Assembly (NCBI GenBank): GCA_003971905.1
Contig: RSEE01000069.1
Coordinates: 248,001 to 312,000, forward strand
DNA: 64,000 bases
Direction: 5' to 3'
Source of the DNA: Moniliella sp. 'wahieum'
Lineage: Eukaryota; Basidiomycota; Moniliellomycetes; Moniliellales; Moniliellaceae
The notes under the pieces: model-generated
Seen by the model: only the letters and a program-made list of their open reading frames with translations
What the model was told of the DNA's origin: nothing
Database searches by the model: none
Shown: positions 22,342-33,177 of the stretch, one piece after another
Position numbering within the stretch: the first letter of the stretch is position 1
Layout: the number at the start of each line of letters is the position of its first letter
Program-made: the position numbers and the translations under genes

Positions 22342-23749
22342 ATGCCGTCGTCCACGACCCGCCCCAAGCTTATCATTGAGTACGCCCTCCCTTTCGCCAT
22401 GCGAGATAAAGCCTAACCCCCTCTGCAGCACCGACCCTGGTGTGGACGATGTCCTGGCCATCATTGCCTGGCATCGCCCGAGGTAGACCTGGCGGCCTTG
22501 ACCCTTGTCTTTGGCAATACGACGTTGGACTATGCCCGTTCCAACATCCTCCGTCTGGCCCGGTTTTGCGCCAACATCTCGCTGAGCATCAGCCGGGAAG
22601 TGAGCATAGTCTCCCGTCTGACGTTGCAGCTACACTCCAACATGCCCTTCAGCAAAGAACGCGCCCCCATTCCTGTCTACCTCGGTGCCGAGGGCCCGCT
22701 GGGCGGGGTACGCTTCACCGCATTATTTGTGCGTGTCTTCTTGTCCTTCCCCTGTGCCATGGTCACTGACACGAGCAATGCAGCCATGGCCGCGATGGCT
22801 TATCGGGCGTGTCTCAGCTCAATGGCAACCCATTCCCTGAGAATCCATCTTCGGGCCCAGAAGCTTGGCCGTTCGTTCCTGTCGAAGGCAAGGATTCGTC
22901 CGATGCGATCCTAGACATTCTCCGGTCCGAGCCTGCAGGCACAGTGCGCATTGCCGCCGTCGGTCCCCTGACCAATTTGGCCTCGGCATGGCGCAAGGAC
23001 CCGCACACATTTGCCCGTGTGGGGCTGATCAGCATCATGGGCGGTGCAGTAGACCACCCTGGCAATACGAGCGCTACATCCGAATTCAACTTTTTTGCCG
23101 ATGCCGTTGCGGCGCAGGAGCTGCTCGAGATCCCGCGGGACCACCCAGCTTTGGGCGGGAAACCGCTCCCACTTCATATTTTGCCCCTCGACATTACCGA
23201 ACAACACGTCGTGCCCTATTCCAGCCTCATCGAAGACGATGCGGAGAAGCTCAAGACACGAGGGGCCCTTTCGAACTTCGTCTCGGCCTTCCTTCAGGGA
23301 CCTCGGGCGTTCACCAACAACCTCGGAGGCGCCAACTTTGATCCCGAAAACACGATCAGTTCCAAGCCCATGATCCCCTTGCTGTCGCTCATGCTATCTT
23401 TGTGGATCGGGTGCCTGGGTGGGTTTCGACACCACGCGCGTTTCTGATTGAGACGGAGGGCCGTCTGACCCGGGGCATGTGTGTGGTCGATCGCCGGGAA
23501 GGCGAGGGCGAGGGCGAGGGCGAAGGCGAGGGAGCAATCCGCGCAGAAGGCGCCGCAGCGGCTGCCCACCCGTTCCCCGTCAACGTTGTGACCGCTTCCC
23601 CGGGATTGATTGGTTTGCCCAAATCTTTACCGCTCGACTGGGGATCTGAGATGCAGGCCGCCATGGGTCGACTATCTATTCCACGCGACCCACATGAAGC
23701 CGGCAGGTGTAGGGTAGCAACGTCCGATCCCCTGTGGACGAGAGAATGA
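22342..23749 (+). CDS. Inosine-uridine preferring nucleoside hydrolase
   Basis: Cleaves the N-glycosidic bond of ribonucleosides for purine/pyrimidine salvage. ATG 22342, then a 49-bp intron (22380-22428) inside the metal-binding signature; spliced, it reads KLIID|TDPGVDDVLAII, the family's calcium-binding motif. Then LTLVFGNTTLDYA, PVYLGAEGPLGG, a second intron (about 22708-22782, acceptor GCAG) and HGRDGLSG. Further blocks are ILRSEPAGTVRIAAVGPLTNLA, ISIMGGAVDHPGNTSATSEFNFFADAVAA, and the C-terminal FLIETEGRLTRGMCVVD. The tail carries an (EG)n run from a GAGGGC microsatellite at 23498-23533. Frame breaks at about 22470 (lost C), 22590 and 23395. Confidence 0.9.
23498..23533 (+). repeat. GAGGGC hexanucleotide microsatellite in coding sequence
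   Basis: Five to six units of GAGGGC/GAAGGC encode alternating Glu-Gly near the C-terminus of the nucleoside hydrolase. Confidence 0.8.
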
Positions 23750-24123
23750 TGCAAACGATGGGTAATGAAGCGATGGTGGGATGCAGCAAGCGTAGCGATC
23801 GGGTGATAGATGTGGATGAGGGGAAGTAGGACAACGGGATCGAAGTTAGGAGGAGAGTACTGTAGTAGTGGTAGGACTCGCTGCCTCGGTGTGCTCAGAA
23901 AAAAACGGCTGCGCAGAGGGCTCTGCGAAACTTCAAGTTTGAATCCAAGGTACTGATAGTGGCGCACTGGCATCACTCGCCGCGCCGGCCGATCGGCGTC
24001 GCTCCTACTCAACCCTCCACCTCAGCCGAGAGAGTTCGTCTGCCGCGCCTCTGCGCCCACAGCCCCCACCCCTGCCGCAGGTGCACGCCTCCCGCTCTGC
24101 TCTGATCTCCTCCCCGCCACACC
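23750..24123. other. Intergenic between nucleoside hydrolase and next gene
   Basis: Both genes are on the plus strand. Holds a 3' end and a promoter. Nothing else seen. Confidence 0.4.
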
Positions 24124-26184
24124 ATGGGCCGCCCCTCGACCACGCTGGCGCGCCACCGCTTCCTGCAGAAGGTGGAGCCCGTGCTGGCCACCATCATTGA
24201 GCGCAACAATGCGCAAGCACGCAACAACCACGGCCCATTCGGCCCCGAGTCGCTAACATTTGACGACTTTGTCGCCATGGAGCCCTTCAGCTCGGCCGCC
24301 TACAATGCGCTGACCCAGTGGGTCGAGGTATGTGTTCCCGTCTTTGTGCGCCCGGACCGCTGACATGGGTGGTGTGTCTCCCAGGATGTCCTCAATCGCC
24401 GCGGACGTTCAGCTGCGATCGGGAGACTGATTTCATGGCTTCCTTCGATGAAGTCACCGGCCACGCGCCAGGCTTCACAGTAGCCCCCCACCTCTTGCCC
24501 CCGCCCCTCCTGTGGCCAACCCTGCTACCTATCCTTGTCGGGAACTGGGCCAACTTCGTGCCCATGTATCGTTGCCCTCTTTGGACATCACGTTGGGCTC
24601 TCAACTCGCTTTCCCTTCACGTCCTTATTCCCCTCCTCCTCCTCCGCCTGTGGAATCACCGCCGCCTGCGCATGCTCCCTCACCTGCTCCCGCCCGCCCC
24701 GGGCGCCAGGACTCGACCCTCCATCGAATCGTAGTCGGGCCAGAAGGACAGTTGACTCGGTCCTCTTTGTCCCTCCGGAGCGACGCCAACGTGGTCGGGC
24801 TGTCGGTGATTCATGAGGCAACAGGCGAGCAGGTGTTGCTTGACCCATACCGCTGTCCGCCCGACCAGGCACCCACACTGGAACGGTGGAGAAACGTGGC
24901 CGAGTGTGCCTCACTGGAGCGCCTGGCCCGCTGTGCAGACTCACTTTCCTCCATGCCGGAGCCTGCGTCGGAACTCGTAATGGCCCCGCGCGAGGTGGTG
25001 CGAACTTACCAGCTGAGTCTGCTCGATCAGCTTACTCAGATCTTCCAGGAGGAAGTGGATCTGCAAGGCGGCCCGCCGGTCATCTTTCAGCGAGAGGGGA
25101 GTTGGGCTTGCGCATTGCCGCCCTCCGCCATGGCCTGCACACCGCCCGTCTTGTCTTGAGCCGGGCTGTCACCCACACTGACGTTAAAGCCAACATCATC
25201 TTGGACGATGACGGCAGTCTCTCGGTTGGGCCGGTACCTCGCCCCTTATCGACAGGGCCGTTGGATGACCGCCCCACTGGCGTCTTGCTGAAGATCCAAT
25301 GCTGCAGATGAAAGCCGACTTGCTTCTGCTAGAGCAGTTTCAAGACCTGAAAGACCGTATCCTGGCCTTCACCGACCGGTTAGCGCCGCACGCGATGCGT
25401 CGTATGTCCAGGGCCATTTCCCAGGCCCGGACTCGCGCCATGTACCACGCCATAAGTGTTGATACGCGCAACCGGTCGCCTCGTGTTCGCGACCATTCGA
25501 TCGTGTTGGAACTGATCGACTTTACCGGCCCGACAGGAACCTGCATGATCCGATATCAAGACGATAATCGGATTCCCATGGTGCGGGCCATGCCCTACCT
25601 CCGCCGCCAAAACTCCATTCTCGATCCCGAGGACTTGGGCAGCCCCACCCTCCTTCTCCTTCTGGCCGGAGACGTGAACGCCGAGTCTGAAACCCCCTTT
25701 TCCCCGCGCCTACCGGACCTGGTACCCTTCCCACGCATGTCCATTCCGCCTATCCCCCCTCCCCCTGCGATAGCAGACCAAGGCGAGAGCCTTCCCCCGC
25801 TCCCTTCCCGTTGGATCGGCCATCGGCTTTCTACCCGTACGCTCCGGGCGACGGATCCCCCTTCGCTGCCAGCCCACGACCGGGCGCGGCCGCAGCGCTC
25901 CCTGTCGACGCGGTGTGGCCGCGCGCTTCCTCGCTAGCCGTGCAGCTCTACGACGCTCCTCTCGCCTCTCCCCACGCGAACAGTACCTGCACCATGCTGC
26001 CAACGAGTTTGATGCCCATACCGTCCGGCGCCGCGCAGATACCCGCGATCGGTCCCCTGCCCCTCGGGAGGGGGAGCGAGAAGGCACCCCACCACCCGTG
26101 CCCCGTCCAAGACGAGACGCTACCTCGGGTCGTGCCGGTCTAGGACGGAGAATCGCGCCGTTGCCACGTCGGGCGCTTGAGTGA
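24124..26184 (+). CDS. Unrecognised protein, helical with Pro/Arg-rich parts
   Basis: I do not recognise the family. ATG 24124 (ACACCATGGGC) opens MGRPSTTLARHRFLQKVEPV; a canonical 57-bp intron (24328-24384) joins TQWVE to DVLNRRGRSAAIGRLISWL in phase. A Pro-rich linker (about 24620-24720) follows, then an ordered-looking domain: VVGLSVIHEATGEQVLLDPY, TYQLSLLDQLTQIFQEEVDL, GLRIAALRHGLHTARLVLSR, ADLLLLEQFQDLKDRILAFT, HSIVLELIDFTGPTGTCMIR. The tail is Arg/Pro-rich, ending PLPRRALE if frame changes near 25930 and 25965 are accepted. Other breaks lie near 24480, 25100 and 25300. The long co-linear stretches of ordered sequence argue for a real gene. The 3' end is the least certain part. Confidence 0.6.
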
Positions 26185-26715
26185 TCGCAGACCGATGGGA
26201 GATGGGATGGAAACCTACCACAGCTGCGCCATCATGAATCATGCATAATCATGACCATCATGCAACACCTCAAGACGGGGACCAGACGCCGCTCTGCCGC
26301 AAGACCGAGGGAAGGGTCGATCCGACTGATCGACTGACCACAACCAAAACTTTTTTCCACTATGACGACGAAGAATTTATTGGCCCTTTATTGTTGTACT
26401 TTCTGGGGTGTAGGTTCCATCAATACAGAGTGGTAGTAGGACGCGCAACGCAACTGGCTTACCAACACGGGAATGAGGGGACTTCAAAACTTCAAGGAGC
26501 GGCTGGGATCGACGACGGATCCACGAATGGGAACGAACGATGGACAAGAATCGGGGCAAAAACGAGAGTGAGGGGAGGAGAGGTGACGATGGTGGGACAC
26601 GAGACCGAAGAGAGGGTTGGGGTAGGCAACTCAGCTGGCATAACGATGTCCGGCATCATAATCATAGCATACTAGAGCTGGTACCACCTTCAAAGCGAAG
26701 CCGAGGGGGAGCGGA
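26185..26715. other. Convergent 3' intergenic region
   Basis: Tail-to-tail gap. It has short A- and T-runs around 26346-26380 but no gene I can support. Confidence 0.4.
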
Positions 26716-28110
26716 TCACTTGGCCACAGGCCGCGCAGAAGACGCTTGTTTGCTAGGTAACTTGAGTGCCTTCCATGCCGATGCACTCAAACTGTGGGTC
26801 GGTTCACGTTTGGGTTCAGCAACAAGACGGAAGGGAGATTCACCAGAGCCTTGGGGCGGCTTGGGTTTGCCCCCCCACTTCCACGCACTGGACTTGGGAG
26901 CGCGCAGGGTTAGGCGCGGGACCAGTCGACGAGGCAGTAGCAGGGACACGTTGTTCCTTGGACGGGACAATCGGAGCGCCAGCTCCCGAAACTTCACTCG
27001 GACGAGACCAACTCTTAGTCCGCATCCTCAGTTTCGACAGCATCGTTCCTCCCACCGACGGCTTGTGGTCAGGCTTGGCCATCGAGCTGGCAGGAGGAAC
27101 AGGCTTCGGCCCATCGGTTACGGCAGCGGACGTACTTCATGCAACGATGCAGCCGGGGTAGATTGGACAGGGAAGTCAGGCACGTTGCCCTCGTCGGAAG
27201 GGTGAGAAGAGTGAGAAGAGGGAATGTGGTCCAGAGAGGGCGCGTCCCAGCTCTCTTCGAGGGAGGTATGGGTAGCCGGGGTCGTTCTTGCCTCCTCAGG
27301 CCGGGGGGAAGGGGGGCGGAGACGGCCGATAAGCTAGAGCGGGTGGCAAAGACCGTTGCTGCTGCTGGGGCGCGCATAGACACAGGGGACGGAGGAAAGT
27401 TTCCAGTGGGGGGCACGGGCGAGGGCGGTACGAAGGGCCAGGTGAATGGGTGTGCATCCAGCAATGGCGTTGAAGGTTGGGACGCAAAGGGAGATCCAGG
27501 TAGCGGAAGCACAGAGTAAGGTGTCGTTTCCAGTCCTATCATGAGCTCCGCAGGCACATCGATCAGTTCCATCCGACCTATTGTGGAGGATCGAAGGGGG
27601 CGGGGAAGGGTGGGCGTGCTGAGCATGCCATGAGCACTGGCGTACGGTCGCCGCGACTGCTCGGATCAGGGTCAGTATCCATCTACTGGCCAGAGACAGA
27701 CCAAGAGAAAGTGGTACATACGTCGGCCAGGTTGCCTGTGCTTGTACTTGCCAGATGGGAGCGATAGGTCCAGGGCCGAGACAAGTCGGTGGGGCACGCA
27801 GGTCGACAGACGCTCCCAGCAGGTTAGGAGACGGGGGTGAGAAGCTATCCATCGGGAGGGAAGCGGACAACTCGGCACGAATTAGCGACAGCTCTCGTGT
27901 GTCCTTCCACCTTCTCCGCCGGGGCTGGGAGGACGGCGTTTGTTGTTCTTGCTGCTGCTGCTGCTGTGTTGTTGTTGCCCTTGCTGCTTTTCTGGCGATG
28001 GTGGTGTTGTTGGTGCTTTGCGGGTGCTGCGTCTGTTGTTGCGTCTGCTTCGGCTGCTGGTGCGTCTGCTGCTGTGCTGTTGTTGCGGTTGTTGCTGTTG
28101 CGGCTGTTGT

Positions 28111-28173
<63 letters not shown>

Positions 28174-28537
28174 GCTGTTGCTGTTGCTGTTGCTGGTGCG
28201 TCTGTTGCTGCTGCACGGCTGGTGCAGGGGGAGCGTGTGTGGAGGCACAGCAGCCGGGTTAGAAGGACGCCTTCCAGTCAAGGAGAACTTGGATGTCACG
28301 CCTGAGCGAGGAGGCGCGGCGCTATGCGTTTCAATGGACGAACGTCTGGACCTGGGCTTGACGGAGCGAGAGGCAGCGGAGCCTGCGGCGGCCAAGAAAC
28401 GACTGAGGCTGCGCGCACTGGGCGACTGGGGGAGGGAGGGACGGGGGGGGGCGGGGGGGGGCTGTGGATGGGGATGGGGCTGGGGATGGGGACGCAGGTG
28501 GGGGAGGCGCAGGCGCAGGCGCCAAAGACGAAGGCAT
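26716..28537 (-). CDS. Polyglutamine/Ser/Pro-rich protein, unknown
   Basis: ATG 28537 opens MPSSLAPAPAPPPPASPSPA. A Ser/Arg-rich stretch (AAGSAASRSVKPRSRRSSIE, GVTSKFSLTGRRPSNP) follows, then a CAG/CAA-rich block (28078-28196) which in one frame is nearly pure Gln. Then comes RWKDTRELSLIRAELSASLP and SFSPPSPNLLGASVDL. A canonical intron donor GTATGT near 27721 and an acceptor near 27658 lead to IGRMELIDVPAELMIGLETT and further Ser/Pro-rich sequence. A basic C-terminus ends ASSARPVAK at 26716. I see no DNA-binding or enzymatic domain. The composition suggests a transcriptional or signalling scaffold, but that is inference. The frame is broken several times, including within the repeat, so the Gln run could be mis-phased. 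Confidence 0.55.
28078..28196 (-). repeat. CAG/CAA trinucleotide-rich tract
   Basis: About 120 bp of mixed CAG and CAA triplets on the minus strand. One copy is shortened by a base near 28174 (CTGTGCTG on the plus strand), shifting the frame. In the Gln frame this is a polyQ tract; in the others poly-Asn/Ser or Thr/Ala. Confidence 0.85.
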
Positions 28538-28640
28538 CGTGGCGGGGCCAGCACAGGGAAGGTGGACGCAATGCGTGGACGTGGCGGGTGGGAAGCAAAG
28601 GCCGGCTGGGGTTCTGGATGGTGGACACCAAAAGTATACC

Positions 28641-28663
28641 GAAGCGTGAAGCTTGAAGCTTCG
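28641..28663. repeat. CTTGAAG heptamer array upstream of polyQ gene
   Basis: GAAGCGTGAAGCTTGAAGCT: about three GAAGCTT-type units, roughly 105-125 bp upstream of the polyQ gene ATG. The placement is similar to the array upstream of ILV3. Confidence 0.7.
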
Positions 28664-29337
28664 AGGGTGCTTATGGCCGACGTCCGTACGTCCGTACTCA
28701 GTACCTGTATTCAATGCGTCCACCGCAAGAGTGAGCGTGCATATTGATATTGAATATTGATTCCAGCGCCTAAACGGCGGCGGCAGTGCCTAGTAGTGCC
28801 TAGTGCTTGGGCTGCGCCTGGCTGGCGCCGTGCCGTGGGGAGCGGAGCTGCGTGTTGCTTGGCGCTGAAGCATGACGCATGACCAGCGATCGATGATCGC
28901 CAGTAGGAAGTGCCATGGGCCCACCAGTGCACCCGCGGAGTGCTGGCCTCCGTGCAGCAGCCCTTGGGCAGTGCTCCAGTCCCGCCCGATCACCGATCCA
29001 ATGATCGAAGGGATTGGCAGTGCTGCGCCGTGCCGCGTGGCGCGTGACTGGGCGGTGGCACAGGTGATGTGTGACGGCGTCGAGTGACTGGCTAGCTGAC
29101 GAGACTAGACTGGTGATCAACTCGTGCTCGAAGTGATCTGCGAGGGATCGGCGCCGTCGCCTGAGTGCTCGCCTGCGCTCGCTCCCAGTTGGGCGCTGGA
29201 AGCTGCGAGTTCAGCCGAGGCCGCAACGCAACCAGCCGCCACAGGGCTTGGCACACCGCAGCCTGCGCCATACATACTGCCCTCCCGGTCCCATCGATCG
29301 ACTGGCGAGCCATGCACATCCATCCTCTGCCCTCGCG

Positions 29338-29363
29338 GGCCTTGGGCCTTGGGCCTTGGGCCC
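29338..29363. repeat. GGGCCTT heptamer array
   Basis: Three and a half head-to-tail copies of GGGCCTT. Unlike most arrays here it is not a perfect 3-1-3 palindrome. Confidence 0.8.
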
Positions 29364-29856
29364 CGCTATCAGGGACTGGGCCTCAGTCGCCACCAACTTG
29401 GCGAACCGAACGAACACAGCAGACCGGACGCTCAGGCCCTGATCGGCCTGATCCCCGCCCCGCAGACATCTGCTGTGACCAAAAACAGGTGTCGGCTAAG
29501 GCTCGGATGCGATATCTGAGATCGGTCAGATCCATGCCGGTGAGCGCGGCACACTGAGTTGGCTGGTACTGAATCGAATGCATCGTGAGCATGAGCTCTC
29601 GGATCTCGGGCTGGCATCAAATTGATCTCGATCAGAGCTGAACAACATAGGCTCGCGTCAAGCAATCAGGCACTCGCCCAGTCTAGTCAACCAACATCCG
29701 ACCGGTGTAGCCTGGTTTAATAATGTTTAACGTTTAATGTTTACCAGTTACCGGTATGCCGGCGCTTTCCTGCGCCCTCCCGCACCACGGCCCCTCCTCT
29801 CCCCGCATATGGAACAGCCGCCGCGAGCACAACCCCTAGCGCAATTATTTGTTTAA

Positions 29857-29913
29857 TCACGCGTCACGCGTCACGTGTGACCGTCACCTGTCACGCATGT
29901 CACATGTCACACG
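29857..29913. repeat. TCACGCG / TGTCACA heptamer island
   Basis: Two TCACGCG units (29857-29870) and a TCACGTG variant grade into GTGACCGTCACC and GTCACATGTCACA, i.e. CGTCACG-, GGTCACC- and TGTCACA-family units in one island. Confidence 0.8.
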
Positions 29914-30224
29914 GTATCCCATCGACAGAAGCGTCTTTCAACACCAGGTGCCTGTTGCAAACGCAGCATCTTCCTATTCGCCCTCGGCGTGTCAGCTGAC
30001 CCAGACTTAATCCTTGCCCGGCCCTTCGCCTCGGTTTCGCTCGGTGATTGGCTTGGGCCCATGCCAGTGCCCAGCCAGGACGGCGGAGGCCGACAACTTG
30101 TAACCCCTTCACATGGTTCGCACCCTCGCAGCCGTGTGATGCAGATGCACCTGAGCTTGCTGACGCTGAGATCATCATCATCATCATGCATCTGCATCAT
30201 TCATCCTCGACCATCGAACAGAGT

Positions 30225-30347
30225 TGATTCATTCAACGTATTCAACGTTCAATACGTTACAAGTTTTTTACGTGTTACGCGTTAATCGAATCGTTAACGT
30301 ACTCTTTGACGTTCACCACGTTCACCGAACGTTCAACGTGTTCAACA
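30225..30347. repeat. GTTCAAC / CGTTACG heptamer island
   Basis: Degenerate run of TTCAACG, TTACGCG and TTAACGT units on both orientations. Individual units are recognisable but the array is interrupted. Confidence 0.7.
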
Positions 30348-30420
30348 CATCCGATAATCGATTAACTGCCGAAGACGCAGATCCTCTTTCTACCAAATGC
30401 AATGCCATTATGTTGAACCG

Positions 30421-30450
30421 CCGGTAGCCGGTAACCGGTAACCGGTAACC
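30421..30450. repeat. GGTAACC heptamer array
   Basis: One CCGGTAG and three CCGGTAA units followed by CC. The unit is GGT-A-ACC, a 3-1-3 palindrome. Confidence 0.9.
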
Positions 30451-30928
30451 CCCAACTCTTCAACAAAAGCCATAGAACCCCTTTGCGCTTGTGGCATGCA
30501 CATATGGTACGCCCTGGCACGCCCAGCTCCTCCGCTTCTCGCTGCAATAGTCCTCTCTAAGATCGGACAAGGATTGATTCTTGCATGTCTCTCTTATGAA
30601 CTCTTGGTGCGTCGATTGTATATGACCTGGGCGCGACTGGGCGTAAAACACATTTACCAGGGCTGGGAGAATCGAGGATAGCAAACAACAGAGAGGATCG
30701 TGTTCTTGAGAGCTGGAGGGCATGGATGAGATCGATGACCGTAATATTAATAGGCAATCGTCTGTTCAACACGGTTTCAACGTTCAACGTACGGGGGGTT
30801 GCCGGTTGGTGCGTATACGGGTGTGCATCCACTTAGGGCCGACCCTCTGCGGTTGTAGACGAGCACGTGAGCGTTCGGGCGTGAGTCGCGTGAATCGTGC
30901 GTATTGAGTACTTGAGTGGGTCGTGGCG

Positions 30929-31054
30929 CGTGAAGCTTGAAGCTTGTTGAAGAGCTTGAAGCTAGCTCTTGAATTCAAGCTTCAAGCTTCAAGCTTCAAG
31001 CTTAAGCCTGAAGGCCATGAAACCATGGCACCCTTCAAGCTTCAAAGCTCGTAC
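30929..31054. repeat. Paired CTTGAAG and CTTCAAG arrays (large inverted repeat)
   Basis: The left half is made of GAAGCTT units with central G (CTTGAAG). The right half has four perfect TTCAAGC units (30974-31001) with central C. The axis is the perfect palindrome CTTGAATTCAAG (30968-30979). The switch of the central base makes the halves fully complementary. A further TTCAAGCTTCAA lies at 31034-31045. Confidence 0.85.
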
Positions 31055-31194
31055 TCGGGGAGTTATCCTGTTTTGTTTTTCCACACCACGCATTAGGCAC
31101 TGGACATCTGAGATCTGAGCATCTGAGCGCACTGCCGATCCTGTCGCAGGGAACCCGGCACAGGCCCAGTCTCACGTCCTTTCTTCGTTGTTCC

Positions 31195-31236
31195 GTCACA
31201 TGTCACATGTCACATGTCACATGTCACATGTCACAG
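31195..31236. repeat. GTCACAT heptamer array (about 6 copies)
   Basis: Uninterrupted tandem of GTCACAT, the longest perfect heptamer array in the window. As TGT-C-ACA it is a 3-1-3 palindrome. Confidence 0.95.
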
Positions 31237-33177
31237 GCTACGGCTCCCTGACGCTAGGACAAGGCAGCAGCGGGGCAGTGTACAGGTGAGGTGATCGTCG
31301 CTTCAATCCCGCCTCGTCCCAGCCTGTCCCCCGTCGTGTGCATTTTTGCCATTGCATCATATGCATCGGGATTTGTGGGGATCTGCCTGGGTGTGTACAC
31401 CAACGTCCGTTTGTTTCCCCCGCAACGCCCTCATCCACTGGCCCTTGGCACTACCGATGGCATCAATAAGATGTGCCACGTGCACCCCATCGAGGTGTGG
31501 TCCCTTCCCCTTCAAACAAGCCGCGCGCGCTATCCTACTCTTGCATTCCTATCATTTACAGAGCTTAGGGCTAGGGCAAAGTAACCCACCAGTGCCTGGC
31601 AGATTCGCTCGTCAATCCGGCGTGTGTTGCTTGCTCGTGCCAGCCCAATTCGTAGAACAGTTGAGATTCGCCACCAGGACAGGTCAGGACCCTCAGGCCT
31701 GAGCCTCAGGCCTCATCTGGCACCCGCGTCATTCGCTTCCAAAAACCAGGCTGTGTCACCGTGTTGCCACAAGCGCGTATGGGTGTTGCGGATGAAGCAC
31801 ACGAGCCTGAGGATCGGCTCCAACATAATAGTTTGTGCAACGCCACAACCACGGATTGGGTACGGGCGCAAACCAAGATCATGTGTTCAAGCAATGCCGA
31901 CTCTTACAAGAGTATCACCATCTCCTCGGTTTCCACCCCTTGTGGTCGTACGTCCGAGCGTAAGAGGCGCAACAGTATACGGCGCCGTTGCGACGAAGAC
32001 TAAATCAGGTTTTGCTATGCTGAGCAGATCTTCTGCGACGCTGGCCCTACTAAATAGACCAGTGATGGCGTATTCACAGAGTACGGTTGTGGGTTTCTCT
32101 TTTCCCTTCCTTTGTGGTCTTGCATTTGCTTTCTCTTCTGTCTTTTTAATGCTCGACACCATCTCCTCGCTCCTTTTGCTCTTCGTCAACAGGCTCTCCG
32201 AGACCACTACATGTAGTCGTGATCACATAGCTATACGAACTAGTAGTAATAGTCACCATATATAGCTCTTTTCGTCTCGGCCAGCGCGGTCTCAACGCAA
32301 CCATCAATTGGCCATGGCGCATCACAACACACCCTCATCTCGCTATAGCTCACATGCGAGGAACACACTTATTACTCCTGTATATACTTGTCAGTAGAAA
32401 GCATAGCTACACTGCAGTAAGCGTTGCATTCGCAAGACGGAGCCAATGGGAAGGAAAGAGAGACGCCTTCGTGCCGTAATGCCACCGCGGTTCCATTTGC
32501 CACACTACAATACCCGTTCCCCTCCTTTTCCTTCACAACCTGAATCAAGGATGACGCTTCTCATCGGGGCATCGCAGAAATGATGAATCCACTACATTTT
32601 GTCCCCCAGTCACTCGATAACCAGTATATCTACCTTAGAGGCGTCTTAAGGGAGGTTTATCACTCTGCTATCGCCCACAAACATCGCGCTTACTAGTTTT
32701 TGGACAAACGTCGAAATTTCTTCTCTCTTTCTCCTCTTCCCTATAGGTGGTAGACCAATGCATTTCGGAAGGCAACGGCAGGTGAAGTGAAAACGTGTGC
32801 ACATTTGGGCATGTCAGAAGGACATAATCTGTCTTCTGCATGACGATCCTTGTTCACCACTACATTGGCTGACTCGTTTCTCAGCTCGGGCTCCTCTCTG
32901 GCGAATTTCAACTAAGTCCGAAAGGAGAAGAGCTCTCCTTTCGGATCCCAGCTCTGTGAGGTGAGCCGTGGAAGCTCACTTCTCTGATATACTGGTCGAG
33001 GGAGCCAAATATCTCCGTCGCGTGTTCGCCACAGTTATCATTGTCCTTTGTGGCTCATTACCTATGGCGACCTGCCTCGCTAGTTCGAACTGCGGTGCAT
33101 CGACTTTATCCGTCACTTTTCCTCTCCTCGAACACTGTACCACGACCAAGGGGACAAATACAATGCATCACCGCCCC

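Larger units (their letters stand above)
28538..33177. other. Gene-poor region rich in heptamer arrays (28.5-33.2 kb)
   Basis: No protein gene I can support in 4.6 kb. It holds many 7-base tandem arrays, listed separately: 28641-28663, 29338-29363, 29719-29755, 29857-29913, 30225-30347, 30421-30450, 30929-31054 and 31195-31236. From about 31.7 to 33.1 kb the arrays stop and the DNA becomes unremarkable, more AT-rich and non-coding. Confidence 0.6.

Noticed and set aside
27755-28747. Plus-strand frame with long Val/Ala/Leu/Cys runs, looking like a membrane protein
   Set aside because: The hydrophobic runs are the CAG/CAA tract read on the opposite strand.
30421-31236. Heptamer arrays as telomeric or subtelomeric repeats
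   Set aside because: Units are of many different sequences, scattered between genes in both orientations and interrupted by unique DNA. No TTAGGG-like array is present.
30929-31236. CRISPR-like direct repeats
   Set aside because: The genome is eukaryotic, units are only 7 bases, and they are tandem without spacers.
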